The translations under genes were made by a program, and so were the position numbers. The notes under the pieces were generated by a model. That model ran no database searches. It was not told where the DNA came from and saw only the letters and a program-made list of their open reading frames with translations. Positions 12,501 to 25,700 of a stretch of DNA of 64,000 nucleotides are shown here, in pieces. Positions within the stretch are counted from its first letter, which is position 1. Each line of letters opens with the position of its first letter. Location: NCBI GenBank assembly GCA_028095005.1, contig CM051459.1, positions 147,478,901 through 147,542,900 of the forward strand, read 5' to 3'. The stretch comes from Rhynchospora pubera (Eukaryota > Streptophyta > Magnoliopsida > Poales > Cyperaceae).

Positions 12501-15314
12501 GTCTTTTGACATCATGAAATTTTACAATTCGTTCTTAATATGAAGAAAGAAAAGCGAAACAATATTACAGATGGTATCTCTCTATAATGAGTTTCTATAC
12601 TTCCTCATCAGGAGTTGGAGAGGAAAATGCACAAGTTGAAAGAACTGGAAGCAGACCTTGATGCAAAATCTAGGGTTCTGAAGAATTGGGAGGCATCTGT
12701 CAAAGAAGATGAGAAAAAGATAAAAGCAGATCATGAAAAACTAGACGAAGATTTAAAGGAGTTCAGTGCTTTAAGATCTGAACTTGAAATTCTGAAAAAA
12801 TCATTAGAGGAAGAAAAATTGCAAATCTTGAGAGATGAGGAGAGACTTCGAGTTACACATGAAGAGAAGGAGAGGCATTCAATGCTAACAACTCAACTTG
12901 AGCAAGAGATAGATAAACAGAGATCACTCAACTTTTCCCTTTCAAAAGAATTGGAGGAATTGAGATTGCAAAAAGAGAGTTTTGAGAGGGAATGGGAGTT
13001 ATTGGATGATAAAAGAAATGCATTGAACGAGGAGAGAGAAAACCTTGAAAGGGAGTTCAGAACTAAGGAAGAAAATTTGAATATGAAATTTGAAGGAGAG
13101 AGCAGCAAATTTGATGAGTTGCTAAGAAATCGTGAGAAGGAATTGCAACAGCTGGAGAGAACAATTCAAGGGCAAAAAGAATCTGAAGAGAGACAAATTG
13201 AATCTCTAAGAGCCTCAATTTTGAATGAGAAGGAATTGATTCTGATTGATAAGGAAAAACTCAAATCTGACCGTTTAGAACTAGCAAAAGACATTGATAA
13301 CCTCAGAGCACTCAGTTCACAAATTAAAAATCAGAGGGAAGAATTGATCAGGGACAAAGACCGTTTTTATACTCTGGCTGGAGAATACAAATCTTGCAAA
13401 AGTTGTGGGGTTGAAATATTTAATGATTCTGAACTTCAGTTTCCTAGGTCGGAGCCAGCAAAAAAATTAGCAATAACCCCAGAAGCTGGACCTAGTGGTG
13501 CCCGCTCTTCATTTGTTCAAAAGTGCTCGGCATTATTCAACCTCTCTCCTGGCAAAAAAGACAAAGAAATCCCAGCCTCAGAAGATGTTGACAAAGTAGA
13601 GAAAGAAATATCAGAAGGTAATGTCATCTCTGAAAATGTAGAGCAAAGTGGCGAGAGAACAAGCCAGCAGAAGAGAAAGGGAAGGAGGGGCAAGTTGGTC
13701 AAAAGAACCCATTCAGTGATGGATGTGATGAAGGAATCAAAAGGTATAACAGGAGAGGATATAGAAGAGAGTAAAGGGAGGAAGAGAAGGTTAAAGGAGA
13801 GTGTAATTGAAGAGAGCGAAGGCTATTCTGAGAGTGCTTCACTAGGTGGTGGGAGGCGTAAGAGGCATCAAACAGTGGGCTCCATTGTTCAGACTCCAGG
13901 AGAGAAGCGATACAACTTCCGACGTACTACCATGTAAATTCACTATATATTTTCGGATTTCAGTACACAATGCAGATTTTTTGCCATTACTAGGGGTTGC
14001 ATCAATGTTTTTTTTTTATTTTAGTTTGATTACAGTTGTGGCCAAAGAAAGAAGGGATAATGGCCTTATCACCCGACAACATTTTTTGTCTTTCACATGA
14101 ATTCCATTTGTATGATGTGATGTGCTGGTTATGTCTTATATTATATGCTTTCAGTAGACTTCATCTTGTTTGTTTTAATGTGTAAATTTTTGCTGTTTAA
14201 TCCCATGTACCACAAAAGTACAAATTTTTACATAGCATGGACCAAGCTGGAAATTTTAAATATGTTTTTGAAAGGTTTAAACTGTGAGTTGAAATTATAA
14301 AAAATTTGTCATTTAGAAAATTTTAAATGTATTTGTTTGATGGCAGTGCTGCTTCTCAAGCAACTAAGGAGGAGAGCAAAGGATTTGAGCATTCAAAACC
14401 AACTGAAAGTGAGTTGAGGAGTTCAGGAGGAGATGGAGAGGGGATTGAAATTTCAAAGCCAGATAATGCAAATGAAGTTCAACAAACTGTGCTCAACAAT
14501 GTTATGCAGGTCTATATCTAGTCATCACAAGTCACTTTTATCATTTTTAGTTGTTTTCCTAAATGCAGGTTTTGGATTTGGCATTAGGAATGAAATAACT
14601 ATTATAGTATATCTATTTTAAATGTATCTTTGTAAAGCCTTGAAATATCACTTGTACACATGTGGAACATGAAGCCAGCCACTAAGCCATTCAAACACAT
14701 CAGATATGTCCCCTCTAGCCCTTTAAATTAATGTGTGAAAATTATTTCCTGGTATTTTTTTTTAATAATTTATTTTGCTCATTGACCAATGTAAAGTAAT
14801 GACTGATACGGAGGTTGAATTTTGGAGTTGCAAGTCAAGGGACGGCAGGGATATTGACAATACTTTAGTAGCTTTGTAGTGGCATTTGTGAGTGACTATT
14901 AAGGGTATCCGTGATATTGTATGTTTTGCAGGGCTTTAGCTATACTATGATAGTTTTACTGGGTGCAAACTATTAAAGTTTTACTCTTTTCAGAATTTTA
15001 GTATGATTCATCATTGCAGCACATGATAGTAGTTGTGCAATGCTTCTAGTTCTTGCAATGTTACATGGTCTTTCTGATTGGAGTGATTTTATTTTTCTCT
15101 ACAGCCTGATGTTGAAGCTACCACTCATGAAAAAAGTGAGGAAGAGATTGTTGTGGTGGAAGAAAAGATGGTCCTAGATGAACTTCCTGAAACTGCAGTT
15201 GAAGGAAGCGAACTTGCCACTCCAACTGTAAGTGGGGAGGAGAGTGAAGAAGATGAGGAAGACGAAGTTAACAAACCTATCACTAAGAAGATTTGGGACT
15301 TTCTCATAAGTTGA
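9538..15314 (+). CDS. CRWN2/3-like (NMCP1-clade) nuclear lamina coiled-coil protein
   Basis: Eight exons: 9538-9783, 10276-10485, 10817-11070, 11781-12051, 12413-12496, 12612-13933, 14347-14509 and 15105-15314, giving 919 residues. The large exon must splice at AT|GTAAAT (13933); otherwise it runs into a TAA two bases on. It starts MFTPQPRKQWS. A WRRFREAGMLDEAELQRKD segment then leads into a long coiled coil (about residues 65-606) containing EYQHNMGLILIEKND. After it come KSCKSCG, basic nuclear signals (KRKGRRGKLVKR, KGRKRRLKE), QTPGEKRYNFRR, an acidic run (EESEEDEEDE) and a conserved end, KKIWDFLIS. CRWN proteins line the inner nuclear membrane and set nuclear size, shape and chromatin organisation. 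The N-terminal and C-terminal signatures fit CRWN2/3 better than CRWN4. The coil is shorter than usual for the family. Confidence 0.9.
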
Positions 15315-16841
15315 GATGAATTTGGGATGTTTGGCATTAGGTTGTTCTGTTAGTTGAATGTTCTGACTTTGTTCCTTGGTTACAATGTAGTATCTCTTGG
15401 TGTCTCGTATAGAGCAACTTTATTAGGTGAATTTCCATCTTCGGGTTCTTTTTTTACATGATTGCACTGTGTTCATCCTTTTCTTGATTTGCCTTGGGAA
15501 GATCTCTCAGTGGTTCTTCTCGCTTTAAAGTGCTATGATTAATAATGGTGGTGGGGGTATTGAGATGATCCGGTTCATTTAGTTGTTAAATGAATCGATT
15601 CAGTTTGCATAAAATGGCTCAGTCGATTCGGTTTGGTATAGAAATTGTCAAAGGTTTGAATTTGATTTATATTATATTTTGAAAATTTAAAATTAAATGA
15701 ATTGTAAATAATATATCAGTATGATAATATTGCACATATTAATATATAATTTATGCAAGCTGTAGTAGAATGATTTTATGTTTTATGAAGATAGTACGTG
15801 TATTTATGTTATAAATTGAATTTTTGTTTATACTGATTCGATTTAAGTGAATTAACTGTATTAAAGTTCTTATATGGTTTGGTTTGTTATTCAATTGGTG
15901 AGAATTTCCGATTGATTTCGTTTATAATTTTCCGTAACCTAATTTAACAATGATCGATAATGGCATTTTAGTTTTCGATTAAAAAGAGGCAAAGCCAGAG
16001 AGGACAGCAAGATATATACAATTTTCCGTCGTTATCTTATGTTTGTTTTTAAGGCTTCGCTCCAGAAGAAGAGAGTGGGAGCGAAGGGAAGGAAGGAGAG
16101 TTCGGATAGAGGGAGAGAATGGACGGAAAGGAAGGAGAGCAGAGAGACAGATAGAGGGAGAAATTGGTTACTCCCAAAATCGGAGAGTACCGAGTCCCTT
16201 CCCTTCGCTCCGACTCTCTCCTTCTGGAGCGAAGCCTAAGAGACCGGCCACAAAAGCCACATAGGAATCGATCTATATTTAATTAAAAAAAATTTTTATT
16301 CTATAATCTACATAGAAAAACAATAAGAATGAACTGGCTTGGTAGTGCAGTTTAACTACGGCCTTATTGCAGTCTCTCTGTATATTGCACTAGAAGTGGC
16401 AATCCGCTCGGCGTGGCTTATTTTAAAAACCCACCTTTTGGATTTGATCAAATGCAGCACCTAGGTTCGGAAAATGCAGTTACGTCAATAAAACTGATTT
16501 ATTAATATGCTCTTTCCAAATACTAGGGATAAATAAGTGACATCTACAAAAATTCAAATTAAAAAATGCAAAAGAAAAAATTGTGAGTTAATTATTGTAC
16601 AGCTATCTTCCGGCCCCAACAACACTAAGCACCGGTTATATCAACATATCGTATTTTATGTGGACCCACATAATCTATACAAGAAAAAGACATAGTCACA
16701 GCACCAAAGCAGAACTACATGATATGTTAGTGTATAGAAATCTACAAAAATAAGCCGTGAAGTCGTCAACACTGTACAGCACCAGAGCAGAACCAAGTGA
16801 TTGTGAAATAAAAAAGAACCTTCAAAGCAACTGATGATTGC
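15315..16841. other. Convergent intergenic region, CRWN 3' / ICME 3'
   Basis: Both genes end here. The stretch is AT-rich, with the CRWN 3' UTR in the first few hundred bases. It has a patch of TCGATTCGGTTTGG-type dispersed-repeat sequence at 15570-15960 and the Tourist-like MITE at 16053-16236. No gene is seen. Confidence 0.6.
16053..16236. mobile_element. Tourist-like MITE (PIF/Harbinger type), 184 bp, TAA duplication
   Basis: The element has near-perfect terminal inverted repeats of about 40 bp starting GGCTTCGCTCCAGAAG and containing GGGAGCGAAGGGAAGG. It is flanked by TAA at 16050-16052 and 16237-16239. The 3 bp TAA duplication and small size match PIF/Harbinger-derived MITEs. The interior is a purine-rich GAGAGG tract and would form a strong hairpin. 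It carries no ORF of its own. Confidence 0.8.
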
Positions 16842-19800
16842 TTAAAAAGGGCTAACTCTACTAGCAAGCATTAGCATCCATTCAGGTACAAGGCGGCGTG
16901 CAACAGGTGCTTCAACATCTTTCGCACAAGCACTCACATCGTCTTCATGGATCACCGCAACTAGAGTCTCAAGCAATTGGTCACTTCCACCTCTTAGAGG
17001 ATCCTAAATTAACAGAAATGTAAATAGATAAAGTCAGGTAAGAGCAGTTTGCAAGCAAGCCAAATCAGAAATTGTAACAACGCAAGAATGCCTTTAATTT
17101 GGCAAAGAGGCCCAGAGTTACTAAGCAATAAATATTTTAAGTCTTTATTATCATAGGTAGGCTTATTTTACTTTAAGTTCCTATATAATATGGTGAAAAG
17201 TCAACTCAAACCCAAGCAGGCAGAAACCCGATCTTACACAAGTGAAGTTGGCACGACAGAAGACCCTAAGCTGAACCTGATACTTCCAGCTAATTTCCCA
17301 ATTCAGTACTTAACTTAAGAAAATGTAATCACACATATATTTTAGTACTTAACTCAAGAACTAATCATAATGCAACAATTTTCTATTTGATTCCAAGAGG
17401 TAGGAGACAGTAGCAACAAGAATATAATGCAATTCTATATACGCAAGTCGCATTAGTTTAATTAATTGAGGTCTCTAATTCCAATTTACCTGAAGAAATA
17501 AATCTGTATGAGTCTTTTCTTCATACAAGATCAAATCAACCAATCCTCCATTAGCCGTAAGAGCATCAGAAAAATCCTTGCTGAACATAAATGTCAAAAT
17601 CAGAAAAAGACCAGAAGCAAAATTTAAAAAAATGCAGACGGAAAGGAGATGGAAGCTGCACATTTTTCCTACAAACGTGATTTGAGCTATTGAGTACCAT
17701 TTCTGGAAAGTTTCTATTGTACGAAAATAATAGAAATTGAAGGTTCTTTCTGCAAAATAGCACAAATAACTTAGTGTATTGCAATACACCAAAATATTTG
17801 TTGTATCTGTAGCTTACACAAAAAAATGTATAGATTTTTTGGTAAACATGACTCAGTTATTGAACCAAGATATATACATGTAATTGAATTGCTACATAAA
17901 CAGAATGTCAAAAACCCCGCATAGTTTGATTTTAGCTAAATATCTAGGCAAAAGAATGGCTAATAAGAAGCAGGAACAAAAGTGTGCATATTAAATGGAA
18001 CATCCAGCAGATGCCTCCTTGGCTCAAATTTCATTTGGGTATGTCATAAGCGTTGGCTGTACATTTTATTCTGTTTCTTAAAGGAAAAGACTCCAAAAGG
18101 CCATTTCTCTACTGACCTGGCAGTTGATGGAATAGAGCTATCACTGGTTCCATGAAATAGAACAATTCGAGGTAACAAAGAAACTGCATGTTTGTTACTT
18201 GGTTTACGCACAAGTAATTCAGGTGAGAATGCTGAAAGAGATTCTTCGCCTTCCATTATGCTAATATCACAAGCAAAAACAAAATAAATAAAAAAAAAGA
18301 TAGAGTTAAAAATAAAAAATGTAATTTGTTTCCTTCCTGATCAATTGCTAAGTTACCTTAGAAAAATTGAGCGGTACAAACCACGGTTATGGAAATGATC
18401 AACCAAATTGACAATGTTGTACCTGTTTCATGAAAAAAAAATAAATAAATGAGTAAAAAGAAAAAAGAGTAAAAATCTGCCTTCTCTCTAGAAAATCCAG
18501 TTGACAATATTGTAATCTAATTTTAGAAACTAGAAACAACAATTGATATGCCACTGAAGTACACATTGTGTACCTTTTTGTTTTTTGTGTTTTGATTCTC
18601 AATTCTTTAAAGCCATAAAAATCAGGGTACGTTAAAAACACATAAAAATTTAATACAAAATGTTTTACCCGCCTGAAATACCAAAGTAGGCTTTTATTTG
18701 AGAAACGCTCCAAGAGGTACCTCCCTCACTGCATTCTTTAATAGCTTGATTTAGGAGAGTACATGATGCAATATGTGCACCAGCCGATTGCCCAATGAGA
18801 TATATCCTGCTTCAAATTAAAGCTAATAATCATATAGATAAACTAAAATAATTCAATTCTTTTAAGGTGAAAAAAAATTGTAGCATATTACACTATGTAT
18901 ATACTAAGCATAGAAGAGAACTTTCATGAAGTTTAGAGAACAGATCGAAAGAGTAACTGACTCTATATGTATGCCTAGAAATCTACAAAAATGCTCAAGT
19001 CAATTGCAGTACCTCCAAAACTCGAAAATTGTTATATGACCAAAACACACTCCAGCCTCCAGGCTCTATCATGTATTAGTTAGAAATTTATGGTTGCTTG
19101 CAACTTTTGCAAAATAGGTAGTGGTCAATGGTGGCATTATTAGTTTGAAAGCATGTATAGTAAATAAAATTTTCATTTCTTGTGAAAAGAAGACAACCTG
19201 CTAGGATCACCCCCAAAGCTAGCAATATTATTGCATACAAATGAAATTCCTTGAGAGGCATCTTCAACCATCTCGCTAATTGTACCTTGAGGGAAGTTCC
19301 TGAAAATATAGTAAAAATAATGAAACAATGTCAAATACAAGTTGTCTGCATGTCTTTAAACCATTCCGTAAACTGTCACTCAAACGCCATTTTAGCATGC
19401 AACCAAAGTGAAACATTACCGATAAATATTCGAGCAGGAGAAATTTTTTATAAGTTCGCGACATTATAGAGCCCTAGATTATGTCATATATTTGGTGCCA
19501 GCAGGTGGGGAAGTAGAGAGAGAGTTCAGCTTACCTGTAGTCTATGCAGGCAACGATAATGCCCCTTTCTGCTAATCTTCTCCCTAAAAGTGCACCCCAT
19601 GCTTTGTAACTACAACAAAAGCAGGCAAAACAAATCACTGAAATAGTGGTCTACAAATATTATCGCACTGGACCATAAATAATAGAATTTCAAACAAAAC
19701 CTAATGTTTAGACTTCATCCGTAAAGAAACCAAAATAACCAAGAAACAACAAAATTAAATTTATCTTAAAAAAATATTATATACAATTACTATATATTCA

Positions 19801-21829
19801 AACTTGAAAAATAAAAACAGGCAGAATATTGAACCTACTTACCCAATAATCCAAGCACCTCCAGTTATAAAAGCAACCACTGGCATCCGATCATTTGCAT
19901 TCAAAGGTAAATACAAATCCAACCTACCAAATGCAGAGTTATAGGGCACAGCAAAATTAAAGGAGAAAAATACAGAAAAGGATGACAGTAAATTTGTGCT
20001 TACCTATTTCTAGGCTCTTCACCATAAACCACACTTCGCTGAACTTGGCTTGAGAAGAAATAATAATACCCAACTATTGGAATGAAACAATCAAAATATT
20101 AGAATAATAACGCCTTCAGACGCATGACCTGTTCTTGCTCAATACACTGACCATGTACCAATCAACTATTCATAAGTGGCCTATGAGACTTAAGGTATGA
20201 ATGAATAAGCTTAACATGAAGGTCCTTTAGTTAACAAGATAGTAAATTCTCAGCACAAATTTTAAGGTAATAAAATGTGAACTGATTAATAGAGCCTGGT
20301 ATATAGTAGCAACATGCTTAATTGAACAATGGAAGAACTTCTGCTAACCTTGAATGAATCCGGGCATGAGCAAGAAAGCATATAAACAAAGGGCCAGAAA
20401 CTTCATGATCCATCTATATCCTATTCTGGATAAAAAAAAATGTTGTTATTGAAGCAGAAAACTGCAAACTATCTGAAAATTATTCAAAAAAAAAAAACTT
20501 CCTATTGTTTGGAAATTATTTTCTGGCCCCTTATAACTATAAAATTTGTCTAACCAATGACATACAAAGCCTACCATACCTTAATTTGAGTTTTTACGAA
20601 GCAGAAGCAAGAGATGTACTTCTAAGATGTGAAGTAATCAAGCGAGGATGTTTAGTAGGTCAAACTGAATCTGTCCTCAAATTTACTCTTCAAACTTTTT
20701 ATTTGTCACCGAATTTGGTGTTCATTTGTAGGCCGTTTGGATCGCTTAGGAATAAGAGGAATAGTCTATTCCAAGACGGAAAACATTGGGAAGTGTGTAA
20801 CTTTGTGAAGAATTTGGATGGTTAGGAATAAATTTCCGCCTAGGAAGAGGTTATTCCTCTTATTCCTAAGCGATCCAAACAGCCCCCAATGGATATTACA
20901 TAACTAAAGAAACGTAACACTGTTCCCCAGAAAATTTAAGATGTTAATCTCCCATATATCAGTGATTTGTCACAGAGTATAATAGACCGTACAAAACAAG
21001 TTGTACATATCAATGAGTGGCAGGCTCTGAAAAATAGAACTACAAAAAGTAGGATCACACGTAATAGGGGCAATTTAGGAGTTTATTTGCAACTCACCCA
21101 ACCTTTAAACAGAAGCTGAGTGAGAAGTAAGATCAATTCAGAATCACTTCCCCTAAACTTCTCACATACATATCAAACGACCTAAATCTAACAATAACTT
21201 TGATGTAAATCCAGAAGCCAAAACTTGAAATTAAATGAGTACCAAGAGCAAGCTCAGTAAAGTGAGAAGCCAACCAATCCGTATTATCAGAGAATTGTTA
21301 GTTGCATTATTTCAAAACTATCATATCATCTCATCCTCGTGCACAATAGAGCAATACATATTCCATTATTTAAGAGCAAAAAGGTCTTTTTCAGTAACTA
21401 ATATTCATGTCCAATTAAATTAAATCGAAGTCGATCATGTCTTGGTGGGACCCGCTAGTCAGAGAATCACACAAAAATCTACGTAACGTACCCGAGATAG
21501 CGGAGGAGGATCAAGGTGAGGCGGGTCAAGAGGAAGGTCTCCTCGGCGGCGTGCTGAACGTCGCGCCCGAACGAGCGACGCCGCGACATGACGCGACCGG
21601 AGAGGGACGACTCGCCGGGCGCGCGGCGCCGGATGCCTCCGTTCGTGGGGAAGAGCGGCTCGCTCTCGGAATTCGAGCTCGCGACATCCGACGGCGACGA
21701 CGCCTTCTCTTTCTCTTCCTCAGCTTCTCGGGTCGGCAGTTGGATTTGCATCTTTCGATTGTTAGGTTGGGTCGAATCGGTCGATGGTATGGTGTCGGTG
21801 TTGGTATCGGTATCTACCATGACTCCCAT
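16842..21829 (-). CDS. ICME: Isoprenylcysteine alpha-carbonyl methylesterase (ICME)
   Basis: Eleven exons on the minus strand: 21492-21829, 20349-20425, 20004-20073, 19843-19923, 19535-19609, 19198-19299, 18669-18806, 18357-18422, 18117-18260, 17490-17580 and 16842-17003. They total 1344 nt, 447 residues. ICME removes the methyl group from the C-terminal isoprenylcysteine of prenylated proteins at the ER/Golgi membrane and promotes ABA signalling in Arabidopsis. Signatures: RRRSFGRDVQHAAEETFLL, a hydrophobic membrane segment FLALCLYAFLLMPGFIQVGY, the oxyanion-hole-type VVAFITGGAWIIGYKAWG, the nucleophile elbow IYLIGQSAGAH (GxSxG), the VLFHGTSDSSIP region and the C-terminal KTHTDLFLQ with the catalytic His. 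It ends RRLVPEWMLMLASRVSPF. The second exon uses an ATCCAG|AATAGG acceptor; the next AG would cause a stop. An ATG at 21820 is an alternative start. Confidence 0.93.
20731..20884 (+). mobile_element. Small MITE, GGCYSYGTTTGGAT family, copy 1 (ICME intron 1)
   Basis: Inverted ends GGCCGTTTGGATCGCTTAGG and the complement GCTAAGG..ATCCAAACAGCC enclose a 154 bp unit. An internal block GTGTGTAACTTTGTGAAG followed by TTTGGAT is shared with copies at 23216, 29621 and 29828. It lies wholly inside the first ICME intron. A target duplication is not obvious here. Confidence 0.7.
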
Positions 21830-22742
21830 GAGAGGAGAATGGAGAATGGAGAATGATGATTGAATGGTTGCCTCCTGAGTCCTGTCCTGTCGCTTTCTCG
21901 TATGAGGAAAGTGGACAAAGCGGGAAACACGCGACACGTGGAGGCATTTCAGAGGTGTCAGAGCAAGTCAGATTGGAAAATAATGGAGAATGTAATGGAT
22001 CCGGAGATGCTATCTAAATTAACAATATTGGATCCGGCCCGTTAATGGCCTAGATCATTGCTTCGACGCATATCGCAAAGGCCTATTTTGCTACAATTGA
22101 ATTGATCTTATTTTCTGCTAATACAGAATGCTTATATTATATAATTCACAAGTGCAATTTCTGATGCTAAATGCGAAGGTAATTAATAATTTTATTAGCA
22201 TGTAGTTTTTTGTTTTCAGGATCCACAAGCTAACGTGACAATTAGAAAATTCATCACATGTATCTAAAATAGAAGATAATAAATTTCTATTCAAAACATG
22301 TAATATTTAAATCTGTTTGAGATAAATTTATCACATAGTAAATGCTCCCATTTAGTACAGTAAGCAAAAATCACCTCCTGACTCCTGTGATTGTACAGTA
22401 AATTTGAAGAAAAAAAAAACATAGTAGTTGGAATGAAATATTCACCAGTAAGCAACCGGATCTTTAACTGAACATCATTTCTAGCGCTCTTGCTGAACTA
22501 AAGACACAATAAGCAAGTAAATGCTGAAGCAGAGGCATTAAATATCATGGAGAAAAAAGATGATCTTCTATAGGTCTCCCATGGAGAGTGGAAGTGTTCA
22601 TTTAACAAAAAGCTAGTTCCTGGCTATATAACTAAATCTTTACAAAATTAGGGTACGAGATGAAACCTACTATAGTGCCAAAATAGTACCCTTAATAAGC
22701 TAGGAAACTAACATAAACACAAGATATTTCCCGACTCTTTCA
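21830..22742. other. Intergenic region, WEE1 3' end / ICME promoter
   Basis: The sequence holds the ICME promoter (with the G-box) and the WEE1 3' UTR. It is AT-rich with no further gene, RNA or repeat that I can support. Confidence 0.6.
21935..21940. promoter_or_regulatory. G-box / ABRE-like CACGTG upstream of ICME
   Basis: CACGTG within GACACGTGGA lies about 106 bp upstream of the ICME ATG. Read on the gene strand it is CCACGTGTC, an ABRE-type core. Arabidopsis ICME is reported to be ABA-inducible, so the site is plausible, but a single six-base palindrome is modest evidence. Confidence 0.4.
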
Positions 22743-25700
22743 CTACTTGGACGTGGATTGTGTCTTAGAAAATAACTTATCAAAGATTGGGTGTTCTATT
22801 ATTTCTCTTGCTGAAGGTCGCCTTACTGGATCGGGATCCATCATGGCCTGTAAGCAAAAGAACACACAAAATAAAAGAAAAATTGTGTTACTCATTCTGG
22901 GCAGTTCAATCAGATCCGACTAAAGAAAACTTGTTTCAGACCAGCAGCCTTTGCAGAGCTTGTTGCATTAGACACTAAAGTTTCCACCAGTAGTATTTTA
23001 TATTAATTATTTAATATGATGAAGCTCAAAACAAAAATTTTTTAATCAAATGACCATATTTTTAATATCTGACCAACACATGACAACCAAACCTAGATGA
23101 TAAACTGACACATCCAAACCTGGAATTGACCTTACCTTCATTAAAATTACTTGAAACTGAAATTACTTGAGACTGAAATGACTTGCCTGAATAGCCTCAC
23201 ATTAAAATTACTTGAGGGTGTGTTTGGATATAGGAAGCAGGAAGAATAAGAAGGAAGAAAGAAGAAAAAAAATTATAAACAATCCAAACTCTTCACAAAG
23301 TTACACACTTCCCAATACTTCTTCCCACTTCTTCCTTTCTTCCCACACCTATCCAAACGGAGCCTGAGAAAGAACCACATCTAACATAGCCTCAGTTAAC
23401 CTGAACCCAAATTGACCCCAATGACAGCTTCAATTTTTGTGGATCTGATTAAGATTATTTTTTCGTTTCTCCAGATTTAACAGAGGCTACTTCTGGAAAC
23501 TTAAAAAACCAAAATATCAGATTTTCATGAGAAATGCAAAAATAAAGTACCTTGAGCAAGTTTTGAAATTGTACAGGATACCCAGGAAGAAGAGAAATCT
23601 TCCCCTCCCTCAGACTAAGAAACTTTGGTCCTGATTTGGGAAGCGGAGTCCCTATCAAAATCTCATACATGGCCGCACCAAGCGAAAATATATCAACCTT
23701 ATCTAAGTACTCGCACTGCTCATTTAACATCTCATGCGGCAAGTATCGTGCGTCCCCTTCCTCTACACCAAGACTGCGATCCATTAAAGTAGCACAACCA
23801 AAGTCACCGAGTTTATATCTGCCATTTTTGGCATATATATTGTCAGGTTTTACATCTAGGTGAGCTATGCCCCGTTCGTGGATGAAATTAAGAGCCTTGG
23901 CTATCTGAAACATGTATTTTGAAAATAGGCACCATGAGTAATAGTTTATTAAACAAAATAACAATATGACAAACAAGTAAAGCCCTATGCAAGATGAACA
24001 GAAGGCATATCACAAATTAAATGGCATACCAAAGTGACAAGCAGTATATCCAATAAATAAAGGTGGGTCATAATGCAACAATTATACAAAAGAGGTGCAA
24101 ATTGAATACCTTTCAGTTGCCTCGCTGCCATTTAAATTTATAGAAAAATATATTCAACTATCTCAGCACAAGTGACAGAACCTATATAGATCTCATCTAG
24201 CTAATTTTCAGAAACTGCCAATTTTCTACAGCAACAAAGACTAACAAGTACCAGAAAAGGTGTGGCTGGTGTGATGGCTATCTTACATCAAACCAGTGAT
24301 CTCCATACAATCAAGTATAAATGCAAATTTTCCCTCAATCAATCACGAATAATGGAACTAAGGTTAAAACAAGACCCACTTTAGATGCAAACAAATCAAC
24401 CAAATTTCAGTCAGTCAAGAAGCGCTTGTTATGAACTCATTGTCAAGTTTATAAAAATATAAAAAAGAGAGATAATTTGGACCTGATAAAGCATCTCAAG
24501 GACTTCAGTGCATTTGGTAACATGATTTTTAGTTATAGTCAGGCTGTGATCACAAAGTTCCATCTGAATATAGAGTCGCTCATTCTCAAACCAGGAGGTG
24601 TGATATGCAACTATGTTCTCATGAAACCCTGGAAGGTAGAAGAACTTCATGTTATTTCAAGAATATAAATTTTATTAAAAAGAATGATCCTTCAAATTTA
24701 TAAAATTCAGTTGTGGTCCATGTAGTTTAAATACATCAATTGGTCCTCAAAGTTGACCATCTATAACCAATCCACATATTAATATTCACATCGCATACAT
24801 AAACATGAAAAGGAGGATAGATCTCAAGATGTATACTGATGTTTTACATCATTTATTGTGTCTTTTTCGATATTTAGCAACACAAACTGAGAAAACCTGA
24901 TCATGATAATTTCAGGCACCAATTTGGAATCAAGTGACATTTCAAGGGTCAATAATTACTACAGAAGGTCAAAAGATTTACACACCTAGTGCAGCCAAAG
25001 CCTGAACTTCCATCAATGCTTTTTTCCTAAAATATAAGAAAGCAAGTTAGTTTTGTTGTCACAAAAGAACTCACTTAACTATGCTCCATGAAAAAGCTGG
25101 TTCCCATCAATTATTTTATAAAGTAAAGTACCAAAAAGAAAAATAATAATGAATAGATAAAAGTTACCTTTCTGTTTCATTATGCAACTGCTTAATGCTT
25201 TGTTTGACAGCATACAAGCAGCCATCTATCCTTTTCAGAACCTTAAAAACTCTACTGAAATTACCATATCCGATTTGCTGAAACAACAGGAAGTGATATT
25301 AAGTCAGTAAAGCTTTGCTTTTGGAGAAAAAAAAAAAAGAAATAAACACAAAACATATAGTCAATTGAGGTACCTCCAGTTCATGGAAATCAGTGCGGTA
25401 CCTTGAAAGCCCATCTCCACCAACAGAGGGAGAAAATCCTGCACAAAACCAACAATTTAACAATTATTAAGAGAATAGAAATCGATTTACATAATAATTA
25501 TAATAATAATGTGCCCTCAAAAAACCTTGAAACCACAACTCTAGCCCATGCTCTCTATACCTTACTTCAAACATCATTGATCAGAAAGCATTAGGAGGGA
25601 GGTTCATAGCATGGGTTATATACCTATAGGGTGTGTTTGGATAAGCTTAGAATAAGAAATTTTGGTATGTGTGCTTATTCTTATTCTCGTGCAACCCAAA

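Noticed and set aside
13846..14100. Read-through frame past the CRWN exon 6 donor
   Set aside because: Splicing at 13933 restores the conserved CRWN C-terminus in two further exons, so the apparent stop and alternative frame are intronic.
21437..21863. Plus-strand frames opposite ICME exon 1
   Set aside because: These are antisense shadows of a GC-rich coding exon; the minus-strand ICME frame matches its family throughout.
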